Assembly: GCF_019972155.1 (NCBI RefSeq)
Contig: NZ_BOVL01000020.1
Span: 218,081 to 282,080, forward strand
Reading direction: 5' to 3'
From: Bradyrhizobium sp. RD5-C2
GTDB lineage: Bacteria; Pseudomonadota; Alphaproteobacteria; Rhizobiales; Xanthobacteraceae
Length of the DNA stretch: 64,000 nt
The position numbers were made by a program, and so were the translations under genes. Positions 8,969-18,001 of this stretch are shown piece after piece (position 1 is the stretch's first letter; each line of letters begins with the position of its first letter). Below the pieces are notes generated by a model, which searched no databases, was not told where the DNA came from, and saw nothing but the letters and a program-made list of their open reading frames with translations.

Positions 8969-9271
8969 ATGATGTCCTCCACATTCGAGCAGATCGCCAA
9001 CATTATCGCGGAGACCTGCGACATCCCGCGCGATACGATCAAGCCGGAGAGCCACGCGATCGACGATCTGGGGATCGACAGCCTCGACTTCCTCGACATC
9101 GCCTTTGCCATCGACAAGGCCTTCGGGATCAAGATGCCGCTCGAGAAGTGGACCCAGGAGGTCAACGACGGCAAGGCCACGACGGAGCAGTACTTCGTGT
9201 TGCAGAATCTCGCCGACCGCATCGACGAGCTGGTTGCAGCCAAGAACGCGGGCACGGGCTCAGCCTCGTAA
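8969..9271 (+). CDS. acpXL: Very-long-chain acyl carrier protein AcpXL
   Basis: 100 residues, longer than the usual ACP of about 80. The 4'-phosphopantetheine site is S38 in GIDSLDFLD. The segment IPLEKW-like MPLEKWTQEVNDGK after it is typical of AcpXL, the dedicated carrier on which rhizobia build the C28-type hydroxy fatty acid of lipid A. It is the first gene of a five-gene plus-strand cluster (acpXL-fabZXL-fabF2XL-fabF1XL-lpxXL). Two consecutive ATGs occur; the second (8972) is better spaced from AAAGG at 8960-8964, so the protein may begin MSS. The pathway is cytoplasmic, with delivery at the inner membrane. Confidence 0.93.
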   Translation: MMSSTFEQIANIIAETCDIPRDTIKPESHAIDDLGIDSLDFLDIAFAIDKAFGIKMPLEKWTQEVNDGKATTEQYFVLQNLADRIDELVAAKNAGTGSAS

Positions 9272-9280
9272 TCGCCCATC

Positions 9281-9757
9281 ATGCAGCTTGAAACTTTTCA
9301 GCTGATCGATCGGATTGTCGACCTCAACCTCGACGCAAAGACCATTGTCGTCGAGGCCGATGTCCCGCCGGACAGCCACTCTGTGTTCGCGGGGCACTTC
9401 CCGGGCTACCCGATCATGCCCGGTGTGCTGCTCACCGAAGCAATGGCCCAGAGCTCGGGCTGGCTGATCCTCGGTCTGACCAGGTTCGAGCGCATGCCCT
9501 TCCTTGCGATGGTCAAGGAAGCCAAGATGCGTGGCTTCGTCAGCCCCGGCTCGACACTGACGATCGAAGCCAAGATCGAACACGAAGGTTCAGGCTTCAC
9601 CGTGACATCGGCGAAGGTCCGCGTCGGCAAGGAGCTCAAGTGCAACGCCGAGCTGACCTTCCGTCATATTCCCTTCCCCAGCCCGGACTTGCGTGTGCAC
9701 ATGGACGCGCTCGCCAACAAGATCGGGTTTCCGCTGCAGGCAATTTGTAATGGCTGA
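9281..9757 (+). CDS. fabZXL: 3-hydroxyacyl-ACP dehydratase of the VLCFA cluster
   Basis: 158 residues with the single hot-dog fold of FabZ. The catalytic pair is seen as H39 in HFPGYPIMPG and E53 in LLTEAMAQ. It should remove water from 3-hydroxyacyl-AcpXL during elongation of the lipid A very-long-chain fatty acid. It follows acpXL by nine bases, and its stop overlaps the next gene by eight bases (ATGGCTGA), so translation is coupled. Compared with housekeeping FabZ it carries a somewhat longer C-terminal tail. Confidence 0.9.
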   Translation: MQLETFQLIDRIVDLNLDAKTIVVEADVPPDSHSVFAGHFPGYPIMPGVLLTEAMAQSSGWLILGLTRFERMPFLAMVKEAKMRGFVSPGSTLTIEAKIEHEGSGFTVTSAKVRVGKELKCNAELTFRHIPFPSPDLRVHMDALANKIGFPLQAICNG

Positions 9758-10934
9758 GAAGGAAGTCTGGATCACCGGCGTCGGCCTGCTCTCCTCGCTC
9801 GGCGAGGGGCTGGATGCGCATTGGGAGGCGCTCGGCGCCAAGCGCGTCAATGCCGACGAGAAGCGTCTCGCACCCTACGTAATCCATCCGATCGCCCCCG
9901 TCAGCTTCGACGCCCAGATCCCGAAGAAAGGCGATCAGCGTCAGATGGAGACGTGGCAACGGATCGGCACCTACGCCGCCGGGCTGGCGCTTGATTCCGC
10001 CGGCGTCAAAGGCAATCAGGAAATCTTGTCGCGGATGGACATGATCATCGCAGCCGGTGGCGGCGAGCGCGATCTCAATGTCGACCTCGCGATCATGAAC
10101 GCCGATGCGCAGGGCAAGCTGCCGCCTGCCGTCCTCAACGAAAAGCTGATGAACGAGCTGCGCCCGACGCTGTTCCTGGCGCAGCTCTCCAACCTGCTCG
10201 CCGGCAACATCGCAATCGTTCACGGCGTGTGCGGGACGTCGCGCACCTTCATGGGCGAGGAAGCCTCGAGCATCGACGCCGCGCGGATCGCCGTCGCACG
10301 CATCGGGGCCGGACAGAGCGACATCGCACTGGTCGGCGCGGCCCATAATGGCGATCGCGGCGACCTCTTGATGCTCTATTCGTTCGGCGACTTCGCCCTC
10401 AAGGATCAATACGCGTCGGTCTGGGCCCGCAGGAACAACCCGGGCTTCGCCATCGGCTCAGCCGGCGCCTTCCTAGTGATGGAGTCGCGCGAGCACGCCG
10501 AGGCACGCGGCGCCAAGCCGTACGCCAAGCTGACCAAGGTCGTCGCCGATCTTGCCAAGCGCAAGCAGCCCGGCGCAGTGACCAAGTCGCTGCAGACGCT
10601 GTGGCCGCAACTCGGGGTCAGCAACGACAACGCCATGCTGATCACGGGCGCGACCGGCGCCGAGCCCGCGACCGCCGAGGAGCGCGAATTCCTCGGGCAG
10701 CATCCTGGCCTTGCCGTGCGCGCCACCGGAACGACCTTCGGGCACACCATGGAGGCGCAGTTCCCGCTCGGCCTCGCGCTGGCTGCGCTGTCGATTTCCC
10801 GCGGCGCGCTCTATCCGGCCAACGACCCGACCGGGCTGGAGGTTGAAAAGACCGGGGCGCCAACCCAGATTGTCGTGTTGGGGGTCGGCCATTGGCAGGG
10901 CGAAGGCATGGCACTGGTCGAGGCCGTCAAGTAA
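9750..10934 (+). CDS. fabF2XL: Beta-ketoacyl-ACP synthase-like protein FabF2XL, one catalytic His missing
   Basis: 394 residues with the thiolase-fold core of FabF. The nucleophile position is C161 in GVCGTSRT and the second histidine is present at H332 in GHTMEAQ. The segment that should hold the first catalytic His (HGTST) reads ITGATGAEP at about 299-306, so that His is missing. A ketosynthase without one His would be impaired in decarboxylative condensation, and the protein may act as a chain-length or partner subunit of FabF1XL, as chain-length factors do in type II polyketide systems; this is inference. The start overlaps fabZXL by eight bases. Confidence 0.87.
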   Translation: MAEKEVWITGVGLLSSLGEGLDAHWEALGAKRVNADEKRLAPYVIHPIAPVSFDAQIPKKGDQRQMETWQRIGTYAAGLALDSAGVKGNQEILSRMDMIIAAGGGERDLNVDLAIMNADAQGKLPPAVLNEKLMNELRPTLFLAQLSNLLAGNIAIVHGVCGTSRTFMGEEASSIDAARIAVARIGAGQSDIALVGAAHNGDRGDLLMLYSFGDFALKDQYASVWARRNNPGFAIGSAGAFLVMESREHAEARGAKPYAKLTKVVADLAKRKQPGAVTKSLQTLWPQLGVSNDNAMLITGATGAEPATAEEREFLGQHPGLAVRATGTTFGHTMEAQFPLGLALAALSISRGALYPANDPTGLEVEKTGAPTQIVVLGVGHWQGEGMALVEAVK

Positions 10935-10961
10935 TTCGGCGCAAGCACCGACGGGGACACC

Positions 10962-12239
10962 ATGACAGCACCACGCGATAAGTTCGGCCGACCGATCGTC
11001 GTCGTGACCGGCATGGGAATCGTGACGTCGCTCGGCGGCGGCAAGACCGACAATTGGAAGCGCCTCAGCGCGGGCGAGTCCGGTATCAAGACCGTGACGC
11101 GCTTCCCGCTCGACAGTCTGAAGACGACGATGGCCGGCGCCGTCGATTTCGTCACCGTCGATCCGTTCTCCTCGACCAGCCTGTCGCAGCGCCTGGCGGA
11201 GATCGCGACCGAAGAGGCGCTGGAGCAGTCCGGCATCGGCACCAAGGGCGACTTCCCCGGCCCGCTGTTTCTCGCGGTCGCGCCGATCGAGACCGAGTGG
11301 CCGCAGCGGCTCGAAGTCGCGCGCGAAGTTCCGACCAAGGACTTCGGCATCATCGACTATCTGGCGACCTGCAGCGGCGGCAAGTTTACGCATTTCCACC
11401 GGCGCTTCACCTTCGGTTCGGTCGCGCTCAGCCTCGCCGAGACCTTCGGCACCAAGGGGTCGCCGATTTCGCTCTCGACCGCCTGCGCGTCCGGTGCGAC
11501 CGCGATCCAGCTCGGCGTCGAGGCGATCCGCCGCGGCGAAACCGATGCCACGCTTTGCATCGCGACCGACGGCTCGGTCAATCCTGAAGCCCTGGTGCGA
11601 TTCTCGCTGCTCTCGGCTCTCTCCACCCAGAACGATCCGCCCCAGGGAGCCTCGAAGCCGTTCTCGAAGAACCGCGACGGTTTCGTGATGGCCGAGGGCG
11701 CCGGCGCGCTGGTGCTGGAGAGCTACGACGCCGCGATGGCGCGCGGCGCGCGTATCCTGGGCGTCGTCGCCGGCTGCGGCGAGCTCACCGACTCCTTCCA
11801 TCGCACTCGCTCTGCCCCCGACGGCAAGCCGGCGATCGGCTGCGTACGCAAGACGCTTGCTGACGCGGGCATGGAGCCCGAGCAAATCGATCACATCAAC
11901 GCGCACGGCACCTCGACGCCGGAAAACGACAAGATGGAATATCTTGCGACCGCGGCGGTGTTCGGCGAGCACACCAAGAACATTCCGGTGTCATCGAACA
12001 AATCGATGGTCGGCCACACCATCTCGGCCGCCGGTGCGGTCGAGGCGATCTTCTCGCTGCTTACGCTCGAGCATCAGCGGATTCCGCCGACGATCAATTA
12101 CGAGGTGCCCGATCCCGCGATCCCGTTCGACGTGGTCGGCAACAAGGCGCGCGACGCCAAGGTTACCGCCGTGATGTCGAACTCGTTCGGGTTCGGCGGG
12201 CAGAACGCTTCGCTGATCCTGACGCGCGAGCCGGCCTAG
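10962..12239 (+). CDS. fabF1XL: Beta-ketoacyl-ACP synthase II of the VLCFA cluster
   Basis: 425 residues with a complete ketosynthase triad: C175 in STACASG, H315 in NAHGTST and H352 in GHTISAAG. It should condense malonyl-ACP with long acyl chains on AcpXL, extending C16-18 primers toward C26-C30. It lies 27 bases after fabF2XL, whose product lacks one of these histidines; the two probably form a heterodimer or share the work. Only 17 bases separate it from lpxXL, so the alcohol-dehydrogenase-like gene (adh2XL) found at this point in Rhizobium clusters is absent here. Confidence 0.93.
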   Translation: MTAPRDKFGRPIVVVTGMGIVTSLGGGKTDNWKRLSAGESGIKTVTRFPLDSLKTTMAGAVDFVTVDPFSSTSLSQRLAEIATEEALEQSGIGTKGDFPGPLFLAVAPIETEWPQRLEVAREVPTKDFGIIDYLATCSGGKFTHFHRRFTFGSVALSLAETFGTKGSPISLSTACASGATAIQLGVEAIRRGETDATLCIATDGSVNPEALVRFSLLSALSTQNDPPQGASKPFSKNRDGFVMAEGAGALVLESYDAAMARGARILGVVAGCGELTDSFHRTRSAPDGKPAIGCVRKTLADAGMEPEQIDHINAHGTSTPENDKMEYLATAAVFGEHTKNIPVSSNKSMVGHTISAAGAVEAIFSLLTLEHQRIPPTINYEVPDPAIPFDVVGNKARDAKVTAVMSNSFGFGGQNASLILTREPA

Positions 12240-12256
12240 CGCCCTCGCCTCATCAG

Positions 12257-13192
12257 ATGAAACGCCTGCTCCTTCGCGCCCGCGCGCATCTGCGTGATGC
12301 CGCAAAGCCTGTGACCGATGCGGCGATCGGCGGGCTGACCATCGGCCTGCTGCGCACCACGCGCTATTTCGATCCGGAGAAGACCGCGCGGTTCTTCGGC
12401 CGCGCCGCGCATTTCATCGGCCGTCGGCTGCGCGAGGATCGCATCGGCCGCGAGAATCTCACGGCCGCCTTCCCGGAAAAGTCACCGCAGGAGATCGAGG
12501 AGATTCTGACGGGCGTCTGGCACAACCTCGGACGCATCGGCGCTGAATTCGCGCACATCGACCGCATCTGGGACCACGATCCCCGGAATCCCGACAAGCC
12601 GGGCCGCGTCGAATTCTCGGAGCGCAGCAAGCAGCTGTTCGACCAGTTGCGTGACGACGGCAAGCCGGCCTTGTTCTTTGCCGCACATCTCGGCAACTGG
12701 GAGCTCTCTCCGATTGCCGCGGCGGCACATGGGCTCGATGCTACGATTCTGTTCCGGCGGCCGAACATCGAAGCCGCCGACCGTGCCATCGAACGCATCC
12801 GCGCTGTCAATCTGGGCACGCTGGTCCCGGCCGGCCGCGACGCGCCGCTCAAGCTGGCGCAGGCGTTGAAGAACGGCCAGCACGTCGCGATGCTGGTCGA
12901 CCAGTATTTGACCAACGGCGTTCCCGTCACCTTCTTCGGCCGCAAGACCACCGCTAACCCGCTCTTGGCGCGCCTGCGCCGGCAGATCGATTGCCCGATC
13001 CACGGCACCCGGATCATCCGCCTGCCCGACGGCCGCTTCCGCGGCGAGGTCACCGAGGAAGTCAAACCGGTGTTCGACGCATCCGGCCAGATCGATATCC
13101 AGGGCACGATGCAGACGATCACCGACATCGTCGAGGGCTGGGTCCGCGAATATCCGGATCAGTGGCTCTGGCTGCACCGGCGCTGGCGGTAG
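12257..13192 (+). CDS. lpxXL: Lipid A very-long-chain fatty acid acyltransferase LpxXL
   Basis: 311 residues of the HtrB/LpxL acyltransferase family. The catalytic HX4E box is H144 and E149 in AAHLGNWEL. In rhizobia this enzyme transfers the very long 27-hydroxy or (omega-1)-hydroxy acyl chain from AcpXL to lipid A at the inner membrane. It is the last gene of the cluster, 17 bases after fabF1XL, which fits its role as the consumer of the acyl-AcpXL made by the preceding genes. Only a moderately hydrophobic N terminus is seen, suggesting peripheral membrane association. Confidence 0.92.
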   Translation: MKRLLLRARAHLRDAAKPVTDAAIGGLTIGLLRTTRYFDPEKTARFFGRAAHFIGRRLREDRIGRENLTAAFPEKSPQEIEEILTGVWHNLGRIGAEFAHIDRIWDHDPRNPDKPGRVEFSERSKQLFDQLRDDGKPALFFAAHLGNWELSPIAAAAHGLDATILFRRPNIEAADRAIERIRAVNLGTLVPAGRDAPLKLAQALKNGQHVAMLVDQYLTNGVPVTFFGRKTTANPLLARLRRQIDCPIHGTRIIRLPDGRFRGEVTEEVKPVFDASGQIDIQGTMQTITDIVEGWVREYPDQWLWLHRRWR

Positions 13193-13207
13193 GCGGAGAC
13201 TGTCATT

Positions 13208-13292
13208 CGTCATTGCGAGCGAAGCGAAGCAATCCATCTCGCCACTTGCGGAACCATGGATTGCTTCGTCGCTGACGCTCCTCGCAATGACG
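13208..13292. repeat. Dispersed palindromic repeat, family A copy 1
   Basis: An imperfect inverted repeat running from CGTCATTGCGAGCGAAGC to CTCGCAATGACG, with AATCCAT and ATGGATTGC in the inner arms. Two further copies lie at 32153-32236 and 63794-63875. It sits between the convergent lpxXL and potF-like genes, where a long RNA hairpin could also end both transcripts. Confidence 0.85.
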
Positions 13293-13314
13293 GCACATTA
13301 CTGCGACGAGAATG

Positions 13315-14424
13315 TCACCTCCCGGTCTTCACCCGCGTCCACAGCCGGTTGATGATCCGCTGCGTCGCCGGGTCGCGCGCCGTGATCACGAACAGCTTCT
13401 TCTGCATCGCCTCGTCGGGATAGATGTTCTTGTCGTTGAAGATCTTCGGATCGATCAGCTTCTGGCTTGCCAGATTACCGTTGGCGTAGGACAGGAAGTT
13501 CGAGTTCTTCGCCGCAACCTCGGGCCGGTAGAGATAGTTGATCAGCTCATAGGCTTCAGCGACGTTCTTCGCGTCCGCCGGAATCGCGAGATTGTCGAAG
13601 AACATCTGCGCGCCTTCCTTCGGGATCGTGTAGCCGATCTCGACGCCGGTCTTGGCTTCAGCCGCCCCGCTGCGCGCCTGCATGATGTCGCCCGACCATC
13701 CGACCACGAAGCAGATCTCACCCGATGCCAGCGCGCTGAGATATTCGGACGAGTGGAATTTGCGCACATAGGGCCGGATCTTGATGACGAGATCGGCGGC
13801 CTTCTCGAGGTCAGCCTGCTTGGTCGAGTTCGGGTCGAGGCCGAGATAGCTCAATGCGGCCGGCAGAATGTCATCTGCGGAATCCAGCATGTGGATGCCG
13901 CAATCCTTGAACTTCGCCAGGTTCTCCGGCTTGAACACCATGTCCCAGCTGTCGATCCTGGCATCGGGCCCGAGAATCTTCTCCGCCATCTTGACGTTGT
14001 AGCCGATGCCCGTGGTGCCCCACATGTAGTTGGCGCCGAAATTGTTGCCGGGATCGTAGGTCGCGAGTTGCTCGGTCACCACCGGCCACGCATTGGCGAG
14101 GTTCGGCAGCTTCGACTTGTCGAGCTTCAGGAACACCTTCGCGGTGATCTGCCGCTGCAGGAAATAGCCGGTCGGCACCACGACGTCGTAGCCTGACTTG
14201 CCCGCGAGCAGCCGCGTCTCCAGCGTCTCGTTGGCGTCGAACGTGTCGTAGACGACCTTGATGCCGGTTTCCTTGGTGAAGTCCTCGAGGACTCCCGGCG
14301 CCATGTAGTTCGACCAGTTGTAGAAGTTGACCGTGCGTTCCTCCGCACGTGCGGAGGCAGCGAACAACAGAACCGTGGCGATCGTACCGACGAGGCCGAC
14401 GAAACGACGGTTCTCCTTCTGCAT
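13315..14424 (-). CDS. Periplasmic polyamine-type ABC substrate-binding protein (PotF/PotD-like)
   Basis: 369 residues with a Sec signal peptide (cleavage probably after ASARA, residue 27). The mature start VNFYNWSNYM is typical of spermidine/putrescine-binding proteins, with conserved DTFDANETLETRL and DVVVPTGYFL segments of the ligand cleft. It should deliver a polyamine to an inner-membrane permease, but no permease or ATPase gene is present in the window, so it must share one encoded elsewhere or act as a sensor component. It follows the aminotransferase gene by six bases and is the third gene of a likely rhodanese-aminotransferase-binding-protein operon. Confidence 0.88.
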   Translation of the reverse strand: MQKENRRFVGLVGTIATVLLFAASARAEERTVNFYNWSNYMAPGVLEDFTKETGIKVVYDTFDANETLETRLLAGKSGYDVVVPTGYFLQRQITAKVFLKLDKSKLPNLANAWPVVTEQLATYDPGNNFGANYMWGTTGIGYNVKMAEKILGPDARIDSWDMVFKPENLAKFKDCGIHMLDSADDILPAALSYLGLDPNSTKQADLEKAADLVIKIRPYVRKFHSSEYLSALASGEICFVVGWSGDIMQARSGAAEAKTGVEIGYTIPKEGAQMFFDNLAIPADAKNVAEAYELINYLYRPEVAAKNSNFLSYANGNLASQKLIDPKIFNDKNIYPDEAMQKKLFVITARDPATQRIINRLWTRVKTGR

Positions 14425-14430
14425 TCTGCT

Positions 14431-15600
14431 CTACCTCTTGCGACGATGTACGGCGTCGGACAACCGCTCCAGCGCGGTGTCGAGCGTCGAGTCCTTCTTG
14501 GCGAAGCAGAAACGCACCACCGACGTCACCGCATCCTGCTCGTAAAATGCCGACACCGGAATAGCCGCGACCTTGTAATCCTGCACAATTCGCCAGCAGA
14601 ACTCCGCGTCGGTCTCATTGAGCCCGAGCGGCGACAGGTCGACCGTGAGGAAATAAGTCCCCTGCGACTTCAGCACCGGAAAGCCGATGCTCTCCAGCCC
14701 CTTGGTCAGGCGGTCGCGGCTCCGGGCCATGTCCTTGCGCATGTCGAGGAAGTAGTCGTCCGGCTTGTTGAGGCCGTACGCCACCGCCGCCTGCAGATTG
14801 GGCGCCGTCGTGAAGGTGAGGAACTGGTGCACCTTGGCAGCGACGCGCAGCAGCGGCGGCGCGGCGCAGACGAAGCCGATCTTCCATCCGGTTAGCGAGA
14901 AGATCTTGCCGGCGCTGCCGACCTTGATGGTGCGGTCGCGCATGCCCGGGATCGTGATCAGCGGGATGTGCTCGCGGCCGTCGAACACGACGTGCTCCCA
15001 GACCTCGTCGCAGATCGCGACCACGTCGAACTCCTGGCAGTACCGTGCCAGCAATTCGAGGTCCTCGCGCGGATAGACCACCGCCGCCGGGTTGAGCGGA
15101 TTGTTGAACAGCACCGCCTTGGTCTTGTGGTTGAAGACGCTGCGCAGCATCTCCTCGTTCAGCCGCCACTCCGGCGGCTCGAGCCGCAACAGCCGCGGAA
15201 TGCCGCCGGCCTGGCGGATGATCGGCAGATATGAATCATAGACCGGTTGGAAGCAGACCACCTCATCGCCCGGCTCGACCACGGACAGGATCGAGGAAGT
15301 CAGTGCTTCAGTGCCGCCGGAGGTGACCATCACCTCGGTCATCGGATCGAGCTTGAGCCCGTGCCAGTGGCCGTAATGCGATGCGATCGCCTGACGGAGT
15401 TCCGGAATGCCCATCATCGACGGATACTGGTTGTAACCGTTGATCGATGCGTCCGCGGCGGCGCGGCGGATGTCCTCGGGTCCGGGATCGTCGGGAAAGC
15501 CTTGGCCGAGATTGATGGCGTTGTTGTCGCGCGCAGCCTGCGACATCGCCTCGAAGATCGTGACGGGAAGCTCCGCGAAGACCTTGTTCATGGAGGTCAT
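14431..15600 (-). CDS. PLP-dependent class I/II aminotransferase
   Basis: 389 residues of fold type I. The cofactor lysine is K232 in SAGKIFSLTGWK; other cofactor contacts are SGGTEAL (94-100), the Asn of NNPLNP (166-171) and the Asp of CDEVWEHV (197-204). It resembles the subgroup with methionine, kynurenine and glutamine aminotransferases; the amino donor cannot be fixed from sequence. A second ATG three codons downstream is possible. It lies eight bases after the rhodanese gene and six bases before the PotF-like gene, so the three are almost certainly one transcript. A link to sulfur amino acid or polyamine metabolism is inferred from these neighbours. Confidence 0.88.
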   Translation of the reverse strand: MTSMNKVFAELPVTIFEAMSQAARDNNAINLGQGFPDDPGPEDIRRAAADASINGYNQYPSMMGIPELRQAIASHYGHWHGLKLDPMTEVMVTSGGTEALTSSILSVVEPGDEVVCFQPVYDSYLPIIRQAGGIPRLLRLEPPEWRLNEEMLRSVFNHKTKAVLFNNPLNPAAVVYPREDLELLARYCQEFDVVAICDEVWEHVVFDGREHIPLITIPGMRDRTIKVGSAGKIFSLTGWKIGFVCAAPPLLRVAAKVHQFLTFTTAPNLQAAVAYGLNKPDDYFLDMRKDMARSRDRLTKGLESIGFPVLKSQGTYFLTVDLSPLGLNETDAEFCWRIVQDYKVAAIPVSAFYEQDAVTSVVRFCFAKKDSTLDTALERLSDAVHRRKR

Positions 15601-15608
15601 GTCAGGGA

Positions 15609-15938
15609 TCAGCCGCCCGTCTTGGTCGGCAGTCCCGCCGCCTTCCAGCCGATGATGCCGCCCGCCAAATGCTTGTCATAGGGCAGGCCCGCGGCCTGGG
15701 CCGCCAGCGAGGCCGTCACCGAGCGCTTGCCGGAGCGGCAGGCGAACACCACCTGCTTGCCCTGCGGATCGGGAATCGCTGATGGATCGAACGTCGATAG
15801 CGGCACCACGACGCCGTCGGGATAGGCCTCGACGGTGACCTCATTGGGCTCGCGGACATCGACCAGGAGATAGCGGCCTTCCGCTATGCCCTTCGACACC
15901 TCGTCCGGAAACAAATCTTCCACCTTGTGGTCCGCCAC
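15609..15938 (-). CDS. Single-domain rhodanese-like sulfurtransferase
   Basis: 109 residues forming one rhodanese domain with the active-site loop CRSGKR, nucleophile C67. The six-residue loop is the length found in sulfurtransferases rather than in Cdc25-type phosphatases. There is no signal peptide, so it is cytoplasmic. It would carry a persulfide to a thiol acceptor. As first gene of the rhodanese-aminotransferase-PotF-like unit it may handle sulfur released in the metabolism of a sulfur-containing amino acid; this is only inferred from position. Confidence 0.88.
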   Translation of the reverse strand: MADHKVEDLFPDEVSKGIAEGRYLLVDVREPNEVTVEAYPDGVVVPLSTFDPSAIPDPQGKQVVFACRSGKRSVTASLAAQAAGLPYDKHLAGGIIGWKAAGLPTKTGG

Positions 15939-16075
15939 GGAAATATCCTCCCGATATCAGCTTGGGCGAGCGTCGCGCGGCTCGCCGGTCCGGGCCGCAA
16001 AGTCGCCTCTCGCGCGGAGAAAATCAAGCGCCCGAAACGGGTTAGATGCCGCGCGGAAACGCTGAATCGGGGACC

Positions 16076-18001
16076 CTAGATCGTGACTTGCGTGCCGACC
16101 TCGACCACCCGCCCGGTCGGGATCTGGAAATAATCGGTGGCATCGTTCGAGGAGCGGCTCAGCGCGATGAACAGATGGTCCTGCCAGCTCGGCATGCCCG
16201 AATGCGCCGCCGGCTTCAGCGCACGGCGGGACAGGAAGAACGAGGTCGACATGATGTCGAACTGCCAGCCGAGCTTGCGGGCGATCGCCAGCGTCTTCGG
16301 CACGTTCGGCTGCTCCATAAAACCGAACTTCAGCGTCACCTTGGCGAAAGTCTCGGTCAGCTGCTCCATCCGCACCCGCTCGGACGGATCGATGCGCGGC
16401 GTCGGCGCGGTCTCGATGGTGAGGATGACGTTCTTCTCGTGCAGCACCTTGTAGTGCTTGAGGCTGTGCATCAGCGCGGTCGGCGCGCTGACGGGATCGC
16501 TGGTCAGGAACACCGCCGTCCCGGAGACACGCTGCGGCGGCCGCTTCTCCAGCATCGCGACGAGATCGGCGAGCGGGAATTCCAGCTTGCGGGATTTCTC
16601 GAACAACAGCCGGCTGCCGCGCCGCCAGGTGTACATCACCACGATCATGGCCCCGCCGAGCGCGAGCGGCACCCAGCCGCCCTCGAACACCTTGAGCAGG
16701 TTGGCCGCCAGGAACGTGACGTCCAGGAACAAGAACGGCGCAACCAGCGCCGCGGCGGCGATCGGCGACCAGCGCCAGACCTTCCAGATCACCACGAAGC
16801 CCATCATCGCCGTCACCACCATGGTGCCGGTCACGGAGATGCCGTAGGCCGACGCCAGCGCGCTCGACGAGCGGAACATCAGCACCAGCACAATGACCGC
16901 GATGAACAGCAACCGGTTGATGCGCGGCATGTAGATCTGGCCGGAATGCGCTTCCGACGTGTGGCGGATCTCGAACCGCGGCATCAGGCCGAGCTGGATC
17001 GCTTGCCGCGTCAGCGAATATGCGCCGGTAATGACGGCCTGGCTCGCGATCACGCTCGCCGCGGTGGCAAGCGCGACCATGGGGATCAAGGCCCAGTCCG
17101 GGAACATGAGGAAGAACGGATTTTCAACCGCCTTGGGATCGGAGATCAGCAGCGCACCCTGCCCCAGATAGTTGAGCGCCAGCGACGGCAGCACGATGGA
17201 CATCCAGGCGGCCTGGATCGGGCGTTTACCGAAATGGCCGAGATCGGCATAGAGCGCCTCGGCGCCGGTCACGGCGAGGAAGACCGCGCCCAGGGTGATG
17301 AAGCCGATCACGCCGTGATGCAGCATGAACGACACCGCAAGCATCGGGTTAAGCGCGTACAGCACCTCAGGATGCCGCGCGATGTGGGGCAGTGCCGCAA
17401 GCGCAATCACGGCGAACCACACGCACATCACGGGTCCGAAGAAAGCAGCGACGCGTGCGGTGCCGCGCGACTGCACCGAGAACAGGAACAGCAGGATGAC
17501 CACGGTGATCGGGACGACATAGGGATCGAACGTCGCGGTCGCGAGCTTGATGCCCTCGATCGCCGACAGCACCGTAAGCGCGGGGGTGATGACAGCGTCG
17601 CCATAGAACAGCGCGCCGCTGATGATGCCGAGCAGCACGATCGCACCGGCGCCCTTGCTGACCGCGCGCTGCGCCAGCGCCATCAGCGCCAGCGTCCCGC
17701 CCTCGCCGTTGTTGTCGGCACGCAGCAGGATCACGACATATTTCAGCGTGACGACGACGATCAGCGCCCACAGGATCAGCGAGAGCACGCCGAGCACCGC
17801 ATGCGCCGTCACGGCGCCCTCGCCGCCGGCAGCCGCGACGACGGCTTCGCGCAGCGCGTACAGCGGGCTCGTGCCGATGTCGCCATAGACGACACCGATG
17901 CTGCCGAGCATCAGCGCCTTGAAGGTGGCGGTTGAATGCGCCTCGCCATGGCCGTTTGCCGCGGGCGTTTCCGCCGCGGTGATCGCACTCTCGGATGACA
18001 T
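16076..18001 (-). CDS. kup: Kup-type potassium transporter, downstream copy
   Basis: 641 residues with twelve predicted membrane helices and the conserved N-terminal segment GSIGVVYGDIGTSPLYALR. Kup proteins take up K+ with protons, mainly under acid or low-K+ conditions. The start at 18001 (MSSESAIT) is chosen because the family core begins about 30 residues later; an in-frame ATG 25 codons upstream would add a Cys- and Arg-rich stretch not expected in the family. Its last residues (TGRVVEVGTQVTI) are identical to those of the adjacent kup copy, which points to tandem duplication. Both copies keep the long cytoplasmic C-terminal domain. Confidence 0.93.
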   Translation of the reverse strand: MSSESAITAAETPAANGHGEAHSTATFKALMLGSIGVVYGDIGTSPLYALREAVVAAAGGEGAVTAHAVLGVLSLILWALIVVVTLKYVVILLRADNNGEGGTLALMALAQRAVSKGAGAIVLLGIISGALFYGDAVITPALTVLSAIEGIKLATATFDPYVVPITVVILLFLFSVQSRGTARVAAFFGPVMCVWFAVIALAALPHIARHPEVLYALNPMLAVSFMLHHGVIGFITLGAVFLAVTGAEALYADLGHFGKRPIQAAWMSIVLPSLALNYLGQGALLISDPKAVENPFFLMFPDWALIPMVALATAASVIASQAVITGAYSLTRQAIQLGLMPRFEIRHTSEAHSGQIYMPRINRLLFIAVIVLVLMFRSSSALASAYGISVTGTMVVTAMMGFVVIWKVWRWSPIAAAALVAPFLFLDVTFLAANLLKVFEGGWVPLALGGAMIVVMYTWRRGSRLLFEKSRKLEFPLADLVAMLEKRPPQRVSGTAVFLTSDPVSAPTALMHSLKHYKVLHEKNVILTIETAPTPRIDPSERVRMEQLTETFAKVTLKFGFMEQPNVPKTLAIARKLGWQFDIMSTSFFLSRRALKPAAHSGMPSWQDHLFIALSRSSNDATDYFQIPTGRVVEVGTQVTI

